This document shows positions 1 to 5,531 of a DNA stretch of 5,770 nucleotides, one piece after another. A program made the position numbers and the translations under genes. Origin of the DNA: CAZEAN01 sp964510225 (GTDB lineage Bacteria; Planctomycetota; Planctomycetia; Isosphaerales; Isosphaeraceae); the NCBI GenBank assembly GCA_964510225.1, contig CAZEAN010000220.1, positions 1 to 5,770 of the forward strand, given 5' to 3'. The notes beneath the pieces were generated by a model, which was not told where the DNA came from, did not search any database, and was given only the letters and a program-made list of their open reading frames with translations. The first letter of the stretch is position 1. Each line of letters starts with the position of its first letter.

Positions 1-347
1 GTGTCGAGGATCTCGATCAAATCGAGCGTATAATCCGCTCGTGCCTGCTCACTCCAGGTCGGTTTGTAGACTTCGTGTTTGACAACTGGTTGATGAAAGT
101 CGCCGTAGGGAAAGCCGTTAAGCGTAAACGGAGCCAAACCGGACTCAGCCAGCCACGTTGCGAACTCTTCGATTTGCCCTTCCTCACGTAGCGTTCGAGC
201 TGTTTGGGCGGAGAGCCAAAGTCCGACACCAAGCGGGGCATCCGGCACAAATTGTTGTTTGACACCGATTGCATGCTGCTGAAGATTTGCCCGCGTCGTT
301 TCTAGGTCCGCTCCCGCATGAACGTTTGTGCAATAGCCAATTTGCAT
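1..347 (-). CDS. eboE: EboE-type TIM-barrel protein, N-terminal part, cut by window edge
   Basis: Only the first 115 codons are in the window; the gene continues past position 1. The protein begins MQIGYCTNVHAGADLETTR and contains VGLWLSAQTAR near residues 41-51 and FTLNGFPYGDFHQPVVKHEV at about residues 74-93. These blocks are those I know from EboE, the xylose-isomerase/sugar-phosphate-epimerase-like TIM barrel of the ebo cluster (annotated as metabolite traffic protein EboE). In Nostoc punctiforme the cluster is implicated in moving the scytonemin precursor to the periplasm; no catalytic reaction is established for EboE. The ATG at 347 is chosen because the family starts just before the GYCTN block. 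The frame stays open a little further upstream (an in-frame TTG lies 12 nt before), and no clear Shine-Dalgarno is visible. It is preceded by folE2 on the same strand after 232 nt. Assignment is from conserved motifs and is fairly sure; the remainder of the protein cannot be assessed. Confidence 0.86.
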   Translation of the reverse strand, partial: MQIGYCTNVHAGADLETTRANLQQHAIGVKQQFVPDAPLGVGLWLSAQTARTLREEGQIEEFATWLAESGLAPFTLNGFPYGDFHQPVVKHEVYKPTWSEQARADYTLDLIEILD

Positions 348-579
348 TGCCGAGTTAATCAACGGGGTTAGGCCTCTTTGTTGTTGTCTCTTGTGAAGCG
401 GACTCGTTCTCTGCTGCTGGGTTTGTCTGGGTTAATACTCCCAAATCAAGCAGTTCGATTTCTAGCTCGTTCTAACCCTCCGTCTTACAGCCGAGAATAA
501 TCTCAAGAGACGATCTCGTCGACAGACCGAAGGTTCTCTACGCCGTCCTTTTGGCGATCTGATGTCAGTGTCCCAACGA
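348..579. other. intergenic gap between folE2 and eboE
   Basis: These 232 nt separate the folE2 stop from the eboE start. I see no convincing gene on either strand, no clear sigma70 promoter and no terminator-grade hairpin. A short dyad (GACGA-GA-TCGTC as read on the minus strand) lies near 508-520 and is too weak to call. The gap is long for a tight operon, so eboE may have its own promoter, but the sequence does not show one. Confidence 0.5.
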
Positions 580-1419
580 TCAAACCCGCTTATCGTGCTC
601 AACCATTGCGAACGCGTTATGACTGTGGATCGACTCGAAGTTCTCTGTAGTGCAGCGAAACCAAACGATCCGCTCATCTTGCCGAAGCATCACTGCTAAG
701 TCGCGGACGATGTCTTCGACAAACTTAGGATTCTCGTAGGCTTTTTCGGTCACCCACTTCTCGTCGGGCCGTTTCAGCACGGAGTAAATCTGAATCGAAG
801 CGCATCGTTCGATCATTGCGCACAGTTCCTCGATCCACAAATCCGCATCCTCGGCCATGCGAATGCTCACCGATATTTCACAACGTTGGTTGTGAGCACC
901 GTACTCCGCAATCTCCTTCGAACATGGACAGAGGCTGGTTGCTGGCAATCTGAGGGTCAAGACGAAGTCATCCACCGTACCAGAGACCAACTCAAGCGTA
1001 ACGTCGATGTCGAACTGACTAACCCGACCAGTTACAGGAGCTGACTTCGTGATGAAATAAGGGAAGGTGATATCCACAAAGGCGTCGTCAGCTTGCAGTC
1101 TCTCGCGAACCTCCGACATGAGGTCGACCAAGGACTCTCGAGACAGTTCGACGCGATACTCATTGAGCAATTCGAGGAACCGCGACATGTGAGTTCCCCT
1201 CTTGTGTTCAGGCAATGACACAGACATATTGATCGTCGCCACCGAGTGCTGAACCTGTGGTTCAATCGTCTCGCTGTTTCCTCTGACCGGTGCACGCAAC
1301 GAAATTGGATATCGCACGTTTGAGACACCTACCTTACTGATGGCGACGTTGCGGGTGTCACGGGTCGATTGCGTATCAGGAAGGTGCAGGGAAATCTCTT
1401 CGATCTGAGTCTGATTCAA
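580..1419 (-). CDS. folE2: GTP cyclohydrolase FolE2 (type IB)
   Basis: This cytoplasmic enzyme converts GTP to 7,8-dihydroneopterin triphosphate, the entry step to folate, biopterin and queuosine-type 7-deazapurines. The 279-aa length is normal for the family. Diagnostic blocks are LPDTQSTRDTRN (13-24), VGVSNVRYPI (30-39), GTHMSRF (75-81), LPATSLCPCSKEI (158-170) with the CPC motif at 164-166 that should hold the catalytic cysteine, GAHNQR (174-179), KWVTEKAYENPKFVED (221-236) and NFESIHSHNAF (260-270). The start is a TTG at 1419: an in-frame TAA lies 13-15 nt upstream, and GGAGAG sits 5 nt before the TTG, so no ATG or GTG start can serve. FolE2 is unrelated to zinc-dependent FolE and often replaces it in zinc-poor conditions. 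The product is the substrate of the pterin synthase encoded just upstream, which argues for a shared pathway. Family assignment is very sure; which end product it serves is not visible. Confidence 0.96.
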   Translation of the reverse strand: MNQTQIEEISLHLPDTQSTRDTRNVAISKVGVSNVRYPISLRAPVRGNSETIEPQVQHSVATINMSVSLPEHKRGTHMSRFLELLNEYRVELSRESLVDLMSEVRERLQADDAFVDITFPYFITKSAPVTGRVSQFDIDVTLELVSGTVDDFVLTLRLPATSLCPCSKEIAEYGAHNQRCEISVSIRMAEDADLWIEELCAMIERCASIQIYSVLKRPDEKWVTEKAYENPKFVEDIVRDLAVMLRQDERIVWFRCTTENFESIHSHNAFAMVEHDKRV

Positions 1420-1742
1420 TGTCGCTCTCCGTTACTCAACTATCCAAGGAGGCATTCCGGCACCTTGGTGGCGGACCCTTTCGGCCGCTTACCAAGAATG
1501 TCGCCGAGAGTGATGCACTCAGCAAGGCACTTGCGGTGCAGTGCGACGCCCACACGGATGCAATCCGCGTAGAGGTATTTCTGTTACGTCGCATCTTGCC
1601 GCGGGAGGAAGTGGAACGTAGTGGTGATTAAGATTGGATGGACGGCTTGCGCAGCCAAATCGGTCTTGAGCCGCAGTCAGCATTCGAACAACCAAATCAA
1701 GGGATAGTGTCGTTTCATGATGTCTTAATTTTCGCCGTTGTT
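1420..1742. other. 323-nt gap between the pterin synthase and folE2 with two doubtful small ORFs
   Basis: Two small frames compete here. On the minus strand a 75-codon frame starts with an ATG overlapping the pterin-synthase stop (ATGA, 1746-1743) and ends at 1519. It is rich in Arg, His and Pro and matches nothing I know. On the plus strand a 70-codon frame (1419-1631) starts opposite the folE2 start. Its composition is more protein-like (VTQLSKEAFRHLG at the start, FLLRRILPREEVERSGD at the end), but it has no Shine-Dalgarno. Neither has a recognisable domain. I see no clear promoter or terminator. The gap may hold a folE2 promoter or the remnant of a lost gene. Confidence 0.4.
1425..1430 (-). 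promoter_or_regulatory. Shine-Dalgarno fixing the folE2 TTG start
   Basis: On the minus strand GGAGAG is followed by 5 nt and then TTG. With the in-frame TAA just upstream, it leaves TTG as the only start that keeps the conserved N-terminus. A TTG start usually lowers initiation, which may hold FolE2 below the level of its neighbours; that last point is inference. Confidence 0.7.
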
Positions 1743-2222
1743 TCATTCGACCGTGGTTGTGCCAGACACAGCTAACTGTGCTGGGAGAACTGCGGAAGGC
1801 AACCGCGCCTCCGCAAATGCATCTTCGGTCTCCCAAATTATGACGCGCGTTGCCTGGACATTCGAATCACCGAATAACTCGGGGCAAACGACCTCCAACA
1901 AGTAGCGAGCCATGTTTTCTGCAGTTGGATTGTAAGGCAGTACGTAGTACTTGCAGGGCTGGACCATCCTGATAGCACGGAGACCATTTTCGTCGGCTTC
2001 GTTGAGGATAAAACCATGATCCCAATGCTCATCCAACCAACCTTTGAAACGTGACTTAAGTTCTGCGAAGTCAATCACTCGTCCGACGGAGTCGACGTCA
2101 TGACTAGTAACGTAGAAGTCGGCGACATAGTTGTGGCCATGAAAGAACTCGCATTTACCGCCATGTTGGTAAAGACGATGTCCCGCACAGAACTTGATCC
2201 GACGCATTATTTCCAGATTCAT
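1743..2222 (-). CDS. queD: 6-pyruvoyl/6-carboxy-tetrahydropterin synthase family protein (QueD-like)
   Basis: Members of this tunnel-fold family act on 7,8-dihydroneopterin triphosphate, the FolE2 product. The 159-aa protein shows FCAGHRL (11-17, zinc ligand H15), CEFFHGH (24-30: catalytic C24, zinc ligands H28 and H30), VIDFAELK (49-56), the Asp-His pair D68-H69, the block NPTAENMARYLLE (98-110) and a WETEDAF block whose E131 should anchor the pterin. The spacing CxxxHGH is the QueD type (6-carboxytetrahydropterin synthase) rather than the longer animal-type PTPS spacing or the PTPS-III form with Glu replacing Cys. The symbol is therefore a family assignment; no queE or queC is in the window. 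The ATG at 2222 is preferred because AGAGAGG lies 5 nt upstream; a GTG at 2246 overlapping the eboB stop would add 8 residues that the family does not need. The gap to eboB is 20 nt, so co-transcription is likely. Confidence 0.92.
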   Translation of the reverse strand: MNLEIMRRIKFCAGHRLYQHGGKCEFFHGHNYVADFYVTSHDVDSVGRVIDFAELKSRFKGWLDEHWDHGFILNEADENGLRAIRMVQPCKYYVLPYNPTAENMARYLLEVVCPELFGDSNVQATRVIIWETEDAFAEARLPSAVLPAQLAVSGTTTVE

Positions 2223-2227
2223 GATTC

Positions 2228-2234
2228 CCTCTCT
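2228..2234 (-). promoter_or_regulatory. Shine-Dalgarno of the pterin synthase
   Basis: AGAGAGG on the minus strand, 5 nt before the ATG at 2222. It sits inside the short eboB-queD spacer and decides in favour of the ATG over the GTG at 2246, which overlaps the eboB stop and has no comparable site. Confidence 0.65.
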
Positions 2235-2242
2235 GAAAATCC

Positions 2243-3082
2243 TCACTCAACCGCAACCTCGCTGACTGCTTCAAGCCGAATCGGCTTGATGTCAAAGTGT
2301 GGACTTTGTCCCAGGAAACGGCACGGATTGTTGTGGAAAATCTCGATCGCGTCCTGAACTGAGTGGCCACGTCGGCGAAAGTCCTGAATACACTCCTGGA
2401 GCGTGAAGGGATCGCTCGGCCCCCAATCTGCAGAGGAATTCACGAGGATGCGTTCGTGGCCGTAGACTTCAAGCATGTCCACGGCCCGTTTCGGCGAGCA
2501 TTTGGTGATGGGGTATAGTGTAAATCCTACCCAATACCCCTCGTTGAGCGGTTTGCGGATAGTGTGTTCCTCGACGTGGTCGATCCACACTCGTTCGGGA
2601 TCGACATTCATATTTCGCAGCACCTCTAACGTTCGTCGCGTCCCACGGACTTTGTCCTGCAAATGTGGCGTGTGAATGAGAATCAGTTGACCGTGATCAA
2701 TGGCCATTTGAACCTGAGCCTCAAATATCTGCTCTTCGTTCTTCGTTGTTTTGTGGAAGCCGATTTCGCCAACACCAAGCACAGTCGACTTTTGGAAAAA
2801 ATCCGGCATCTTCTCGAGCACTTCAAAGCTAAGTTGGGGGTTTTCCGCTTCCTTGGGGTTTACTCCCACCCAACAAAAATGCCGAATGCCGTACTCGGCC
2901 GCACGCTTCGGCTCGAATTCGCTGATTTGTCGGAAGTAGTCGAGGAAGGTCTCTGGATAGGCGCGATCGAAGCCTGCCCAAAACGCAGGCTCGGCAACTG
3001 CGACAACGCCGGACATCGCCATGCGTTCATAATCCTGCGCGGTGCGTGCAATGCCGTGATAATGCGGTTGGATGATTTGCAT
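2243..3082 (-). CDS. eboB: TatD-family metal-dependent hydrolase, EboB subfamily
   Basis: This 279-aa protein has the TatD amidohydrolase layout. The metal-site pattern is complete: HYH at 7-9 (HxH), GEIGF at 105-109 (E106), LIHTPH at 135-140 (H137), WIDH at 166-169 (H169) and SADWG at 217-221 (D219). It differs from ordinary TatD nucleases in the opening ARTAQDYERMAMSGVVAV (12-29) and EPAFWAGFDR (31-40), followed by a segment with YGIRHFCWVGVNPKEAEN (64-81). These are the marks of the ebo-cluster TatD proteins as I know them. Substrate and reaction are unknown; ordinary TatD proteins are nucleases or D-aminoacyl-tRNA deacylases, but that should not be assumed here. The start at 3082 has only a weak GTGAGAT upstream. 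It follows the small upstream gene by 33 nt and is followed by queD after 20 nt. The eboB symbol rests on motif memory plus eboE nearby. Confidence 0.86.
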   Translation of the reverse strand: MQIIQPHYHGIARTAQDYERMAMSGVVAVAEPAFWAGFDRAYPETFLDYFRQISEFEPKRAAEYGIRHFCWVGVNPKEAENPQLSFEVLEKMPDFFQKSTVLGVGEIGFHKTTKNEEQIFEAQVQMAIDHGQLILIHTPHLQDKVRGTRRTLEVLRNMNVDPERVWIDHVEEHTIRKPLNEGYWVGFTLYPITKCSPKRAVDMLEVYGHERILVNSSADWGPSDPFTLQECIQDFRRRGHSVQDAIEIFHNNPCRFLGQSPHFDIKPIRLEAVSEVAVE

Positions 3083-3115
3083 GGTTTATCTCACTGTTGA
3101 TGGAACAAATCGAAA

Positions 3116-3346
3116 TCAGTTCGGGTCGGAGAATAGGTTTAACAGACGTTCACTACGGTTAGTCGCTGTGTCGCGTTGCGATAGCATTGCTAATGACTCG
3201 TACATCAGATCAATGCGGTTGTCATTCAACGGCCCTGTATCGCCGTCGTGGGCTCGATCATAGCGATCCAGCATGGCCGCAATCTCTAACAATTGACAGC
3301 GGGCTTCAAGAAAGTAGCTATCTAACACTTCTTTCGGTTTTTGCAT
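3116..3346 (-). CDS. small protein of unknown function, first gene of the ebo/pterin string
   Basis: This 76-aa frame starts MQKPKEVLDSYFLEARCQLL, contains EIAAMLDRYDRA (21-32) and ends NRSERLLNLFSDPN (63-76). It looks like a small soluble helical, acidic protein with no signal peptide or membrane span. I have a loose recollection of similar small proteins (YFLEAR, AAxLDR, xxLSDP) beside ebo-type TatD genes, but I cannot name a family. It could serve as a partner or scaffold for the downstream enzymes, which is inference. The ATG at 3346 is chosen over an upstream ATG at 3514 because the extra 56 residues look non-coding and would run through strong dyads. An AAGGA lies very close (2 nt) to the ATG and AGGA lies further back. 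The 33-nt gap to eboB suggests one transcript. Confidence 0.62.
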   Translation of the reverse strand: MQKPKEVLDSYFLEARCQLLEIAAMLDRYDRAHDGDTGPLNDNRIDLMYESLAMLSQRDTATNRSERLLNLFSDPN

Positions 3347-3400
3347 GGTCCTTGGGTATCCTGTAATGAACAGTCCTTGGAGCTGCTGCAACGCAATCAA

Positions 3401-3430
3401 ATCATGTGTGCATTTCTTCTGTGTATGCAA
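3401..3430 (-). promoter_or_regulatory. weak sigma70-like promoter candidate for the small gene-eboB-queD string
   Basis: On the minus strand TTGCAT (3430-3425), an 18-nt spacer and CATGAT (3406-3401) match the -35 and -10 consensus at only 3/6 and 4/6 positions. Transcription would start near 3394, about 48 nt before the ATG at 3346. Its value is mainly that it coincides with the nested dyad, as an operator-covered promoter would. Alone the match is no better than chance. Confidence 0.25.
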
Positions 3431-3459
3431 CGATTGCATTGAATTGCCAAATGCACACA
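3405..3459. promoter_or_regulatory. concentric inverted repeat (candidate operator or leader structure)
   Basis: Outer arms TGTGTGCATTT (3405-3415) and AAATGCACACA (3449-3459) are a perfect 11-bp inverted repeat. Inside is a second perfect inverted repeat, ATGCAA-CGA-TTGCAT (3425-3439). Both share the same centre, base 3432, and the 9-nt stretches between them do not pair. It lies 58 nt upstream of the first minus-strand gene. It could be a multi-half-site operator (four GCAT-type half sites) or, if transcribed, a stem with a large internal loop. The symmetry is seen directly; the function is inferred. Confidence 0.6.
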
Positions 3460-3476
3460 ACTCAGGGCATTTCTCC

Positions 3477-3491
3477 GAAGTTCGCAACTTC
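3477..3491. promoter_or_regulatory. second 6-3-6 palindrome upstream of the small gene
   Basis: GAAGTT-CGC-AACTTC is a perfect inverted repeat with the same 6-3-6 geometry as the inner dyad at 3425-3439, centred 52 bp away at 3484. The arm sequences differ between the two, so a common protein is uncertain. Confidence 0.35.
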
Positions 3492-3889
3492 CGCTTCAAC
3501 CCGTTTAGAAACACCTCGCTTCACCTGACGTGATGGCCCCTGCGTCCCCATTCGCACGGCAAATTGACGATTCTCGCTTTCTCGCTTTCCTAGGACTGAC
3601 ATCAGCGGTAGGCGGATGTCTTGCCTCTAGCACCACATCTGCTGTACCAGCATCCGTGTGGCCTCGCGACGGAGAGCTGGGAGGATTCTCGGTGAAAGGC
3701 ACAGGCTTTCCAGGCTGATCGCATCGTGGGCCTTTCCCGTCCTTCGGGCTGTGTAAGTTTCGTGTTCGTGTATTGAAGGATGGACGCACTCAAGGGCCGC
3801 TTCAACGATCTCAATCATAACGCTAATGATATGGCATTATCAACAAGCAGCATCAGGGATTCGCTTTTCGAGACCGCTAGTTTCTTGAG
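3492..3889. other. non-coding or decayed stretch
   Basis: Long frames exist on both strands (plus 3530-3718; minus 3505-3789, 3602-3814 and 3627-3818), all overlapping one another. None has a recognisable domain, a ribosome-binding site or convincing composition. An 8-nt unit TTCTCGCT is directly repeated at 3571-3586. Apart from the Fur-box-like site at 3824-3842 I see nothing functional. The mutually overlapping open frames could come from a dispersed non-coding repeat, but no second copy is in the window. Confidence 0.4.
3824..3842 (+). promoter_or_regulatory. Fur-box-like sequence upstream of the fur-family remnant
   Basis: TAATGATATGGCATTATCA resembles the classic Fur consensus built of GATAAT units (GATAATGATAATCATTATC), with one extra base in the middle. 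It includes the perfect arms TGATA (3827-3831) and TATCA (3838-3842). It lies 47 nt before the start of the decayed Fur-family gene, where an autoregulatory box would sit. The match is to a degenerate, AT-rich consensus, so confidence is modest. Confidence 0.4.
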
Positions 3890-4227
3890 ATGAACCGGAA
3901 CACCAGGCGGAAGGAGGACATCCGCAAGGCCGTCGTCGACTCAGCCCAGCCGAGATCCTGAAACTGGCTTAGGAGGAGATCCCTGGGCTCGGCATCGCGA
4001 TCGAATACCAGGCGATCAATCGATCCCGCGAACATGTTGATGCGATTGCCGTTGTGCCTAGAAGCGGCGCCACACTACGAAGGCGGTGCGGCGTCGGCGA
4101 TCAACTAACACCATTTCCATTGCGACGTCTGGGCTCCGGTCTTCGACGTCCCCGTCTGCCTCGATAACTTGACCGCGTTGACGCTTCCAGGCTTCCGCCT
4201 AAAGACCACGAATCGATGCTGTTGAAT
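3890..4227 (+). pseudogene. decayed Fur-family metalloregulator (Fur/Zur/PerR type)
   Basis: Three segments read as one Fur-family protein. Segment 1 (3890-3940) gives MNRNTRRKEDIRKAVVD, the winged-helix N-terminus. Segment 2, in another frame (3943 to about 4080), gives SPAEILKLA, then a TAG at 3970 where the family has Gln, then EEIPGLGIAIEYQAINRS, clearly the DNA-recognition helix block normally read as GLGIATVYR. Segment 3, shifted again (4112-4198), gives HFHCDVWAPVFDVPVC and LDNLTALTLPGFR. A last one-base shift gives KDHE (4201-4212). Damage comprises a frameshifting deletion near 3941, one nonsense codon, a shift between about 4081 and 4111, a one-base loss near 4199, loss of the metal-binding His-rich stretch, the second Cys of the CxxC replaced by Trp at 4130-4132, and no C-terminal CxxC. 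It cannot make a working regulator. Which metal it sensed cannot be told. Confidence 0.77.
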
Positions 4228-4611
4228 TTCCAGAGAGTTGCCGATGCTCAATTATCACGTTCCACGGAGAGGCACCATCAGTTTTTTCGGCTGATCTCGC
4301 ATCTGACAATGTTCACTCGGCCAGATCGCAGCCGATTCCCAAACGCCCCCTCACCCATGTAGGGCTCACCATACTGGCGCCTGGAGCGCAACACATCCTT
4401 CTCTAAGAAATCGAGCCAGAGAAACGATCACCTGGGGCTGTCCTTTTTCGGCAAAGGTGAGAATGGCGAATGCCGGGTCGATCGGTCGCGGTGATGGGCA
4501 AGAATGCCAGGTTCGGAGTCTCGTTGCAGAGATTGGGCTCGGGTATGGTGGGAAGAGATCTCTCTCAGAAGAATCGTCGGATCCTTGAGTCAGCAGCCAG
4601 GAGTCGAACTC
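4228..4611. other. gap between the fur remnant and the ThuA gene
   Basis: I find no gene here on either strand. The minus-strand frame that covers 4366-5091 is the antisense shadow of the ThuA gene running into this gap. A plus-strand in-frame extension of the ThuA gene to 4504 exists but lacks a ribosome-binding site and would bury the Tat signal. Further decay products of the fur region may be present but are not readable. No clear promoter is seen. Confidence 0.45.
4599..4603 (+). promoter_or_regulatory. Shine-Dalgarno of the ThuA gene
   Basis: AGGAG ends 8 nt before the ATG at 4612 and selects this start over the upstream in-frame ATG at 4504. The choice places the twin-arginine motif at residues 5-6, as expected of a Tat signal. 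Confidence 0.75.
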
Positions 4612-5475
4612 ATGATTCTGAATCGCCGTCAGCTTCTTCAGACCACCGGAGCCGCAGTGCTCGGGTCGACAGCAATCGCGCGAGCAAGTGTGGCCCAAGC
4701 CCCCAAGATCCTTTTTTTCACTAAGAGTGTCGGGTTCGAGCATTCCGTCGTCCGTCGAGGGGGGGATGAACTGGCGCACGCCGAGCGAATCTTCCTCGAG
4801 GTCGCCAAGTCTCACGGATATGACGCTACCGTCTCGAAAGACGGTCGTCTTTTCGATCCCGACCAGATCGGTGAATGGGATGCCTTCGTCTTCTGCACGA
4901 CCGGGGATCTCGACAAGCCGAGCAGGGATGGTGGAGCTCCCATGACCCCTGCCGGCAAGCGAGCCTTCCTCGACGCGATCAAGCAAGGGGTCGGCTTCGT
5001 GGGTATGCACTGCGCCACAGACACCTTCCACAGTGGACCCACCGGTCGCAGCGAGTTTATCGAGATGATCGGTGGTGAGTTTACTAGCCACGGCAAGCAG
5101 CAGGAAGCCATGATCGACGTCGTGGATCCCGATTTCCCAGGGGTTAAGCCTTTCGGCGACCGCTTCCAGCTACTCGAGGAATGGTTCGCCTTCCGCAATA
5201 TTAGTCCGGAGATGCACGTCATCATGGTGCAGTTGACCGAGGATATGGAAGGGAAAGACTACAATCGTCCGAACTACCCGATGACCTGGTCGAAGAACTT
5301 CGGCGACGGCAAGGTCTTCTACACTTCGATGGGTCACCGCGAAGACACCTGGACCAATCCTGACTATCAGAATCTCCTGATGGGTGGGCTCGACTTCGTG
5401 ACAGGCAAGGTTCCCGGAAGTGTCGAAGTCGATGTCGAGCGCGTGACGCCTGGCTTCCAGATTACTGGTGGTTGA
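4612..5475 (+). CDS. Tat-exported ThuA-domain protein
   Basis: A 287-aa protein with an N-terminal twin-arginine signal: NRRQLLQ at 4-10, a hydrophobic stretch to about residue 24 and a likely cleavage after SVAQA (residue 30). The mature part is a single ThuA domain, a glutamine-amidotransferase-like fold: KILFFTKSVGFEH (32-44), WDAFVFCTTGD (89-99), GVGFVGMHCATDTFH (126-140), IGGEFTSHG (153-161), NYPMTWSKNFGDGKVFYTSM (221-240) and GHREDTWTNPDY (241-252). ThuA proteins are tied to trehalose and related sugar metabolism in rhizobia, but the reaction is not firmly defined, and planctomycete genomes carry many secreted copies. The start is set by AGGAG 8 nt upstream. The gene stands alone on the plus strand, and its codons favour G or C in third position more than those of the minus-strand genes. 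Position outside the ebo string gives no sign of shared function. Confidence 0.9.
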   Translation: MILNRRQLLQTTGAAVLGSTAIARASVAQAPKILFFTKSVGFEHSVVRRGGDELAHAERIFLEVAKSHGYDATVSKDGRLFDPDQIGEWDAFVFCTTGDLDKPSRDGGAPMTPAGKRAFLDAIKQGVGFVGMHCATDTFHSGPTGRSEFIEMIGGEFTSHGKQQEAMIDVVDPDFPGVKPFGDRFQLLEEWFAFRNISPEMHVIMVQLTEDMEGKDYNRPNYPMTWSKNFGDGKVFYTSMGHREDTWTNPDYQNLLMGGLDFVTGKVPGSVEVDVERVTPGFQITGG

Positions 5476-5531
5476 TTGTCTAATCGCCGTATGTGTCTGT
5501 GACCGTCTTGTGTACCTTTCAATTGCCGCTA

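Noticed and set aside
17..274. 85-codon minus-strand frame
   Set aside because: It lies out of frame within eboE. The eboE frame carries the conserved GYCTNVH and NGFPYGDFHQP blocks, so this one is a shadow.
2223..2246. GTG start of the pterin synthase overlapping the eboB stop
   Set aside because: There is no ribosome-binding site suited to it, and the family does not need the extra residues; AGAGAGG serves the ATG at 2222.
2663..3100. 145-codon plus-strand frame
   Set aside because: It is the antisense shadow of eboB, which has all TatD metal-site motifs.
3347..3514. N-terminal extension of the 76-aa protein to an ATG at 3514
   Set aside because: The added 56 residues have no protein-like pattern and run through the nested dyad and the second palindrome, which look like control sequence.
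4504..4611. 36-residue N-terminal extension of the ThuA protein
   Set aside because: It would bury the twin-arginine signal, and the AGGAG site points to the ATG at 4612.
4366..5091. 241-codon minus-strand frame
   Set aside because: It is antisense to the ThuA gene, whose plus-strand product has a full Tat signal and ThuA motifs. The minus frame shows no domain.
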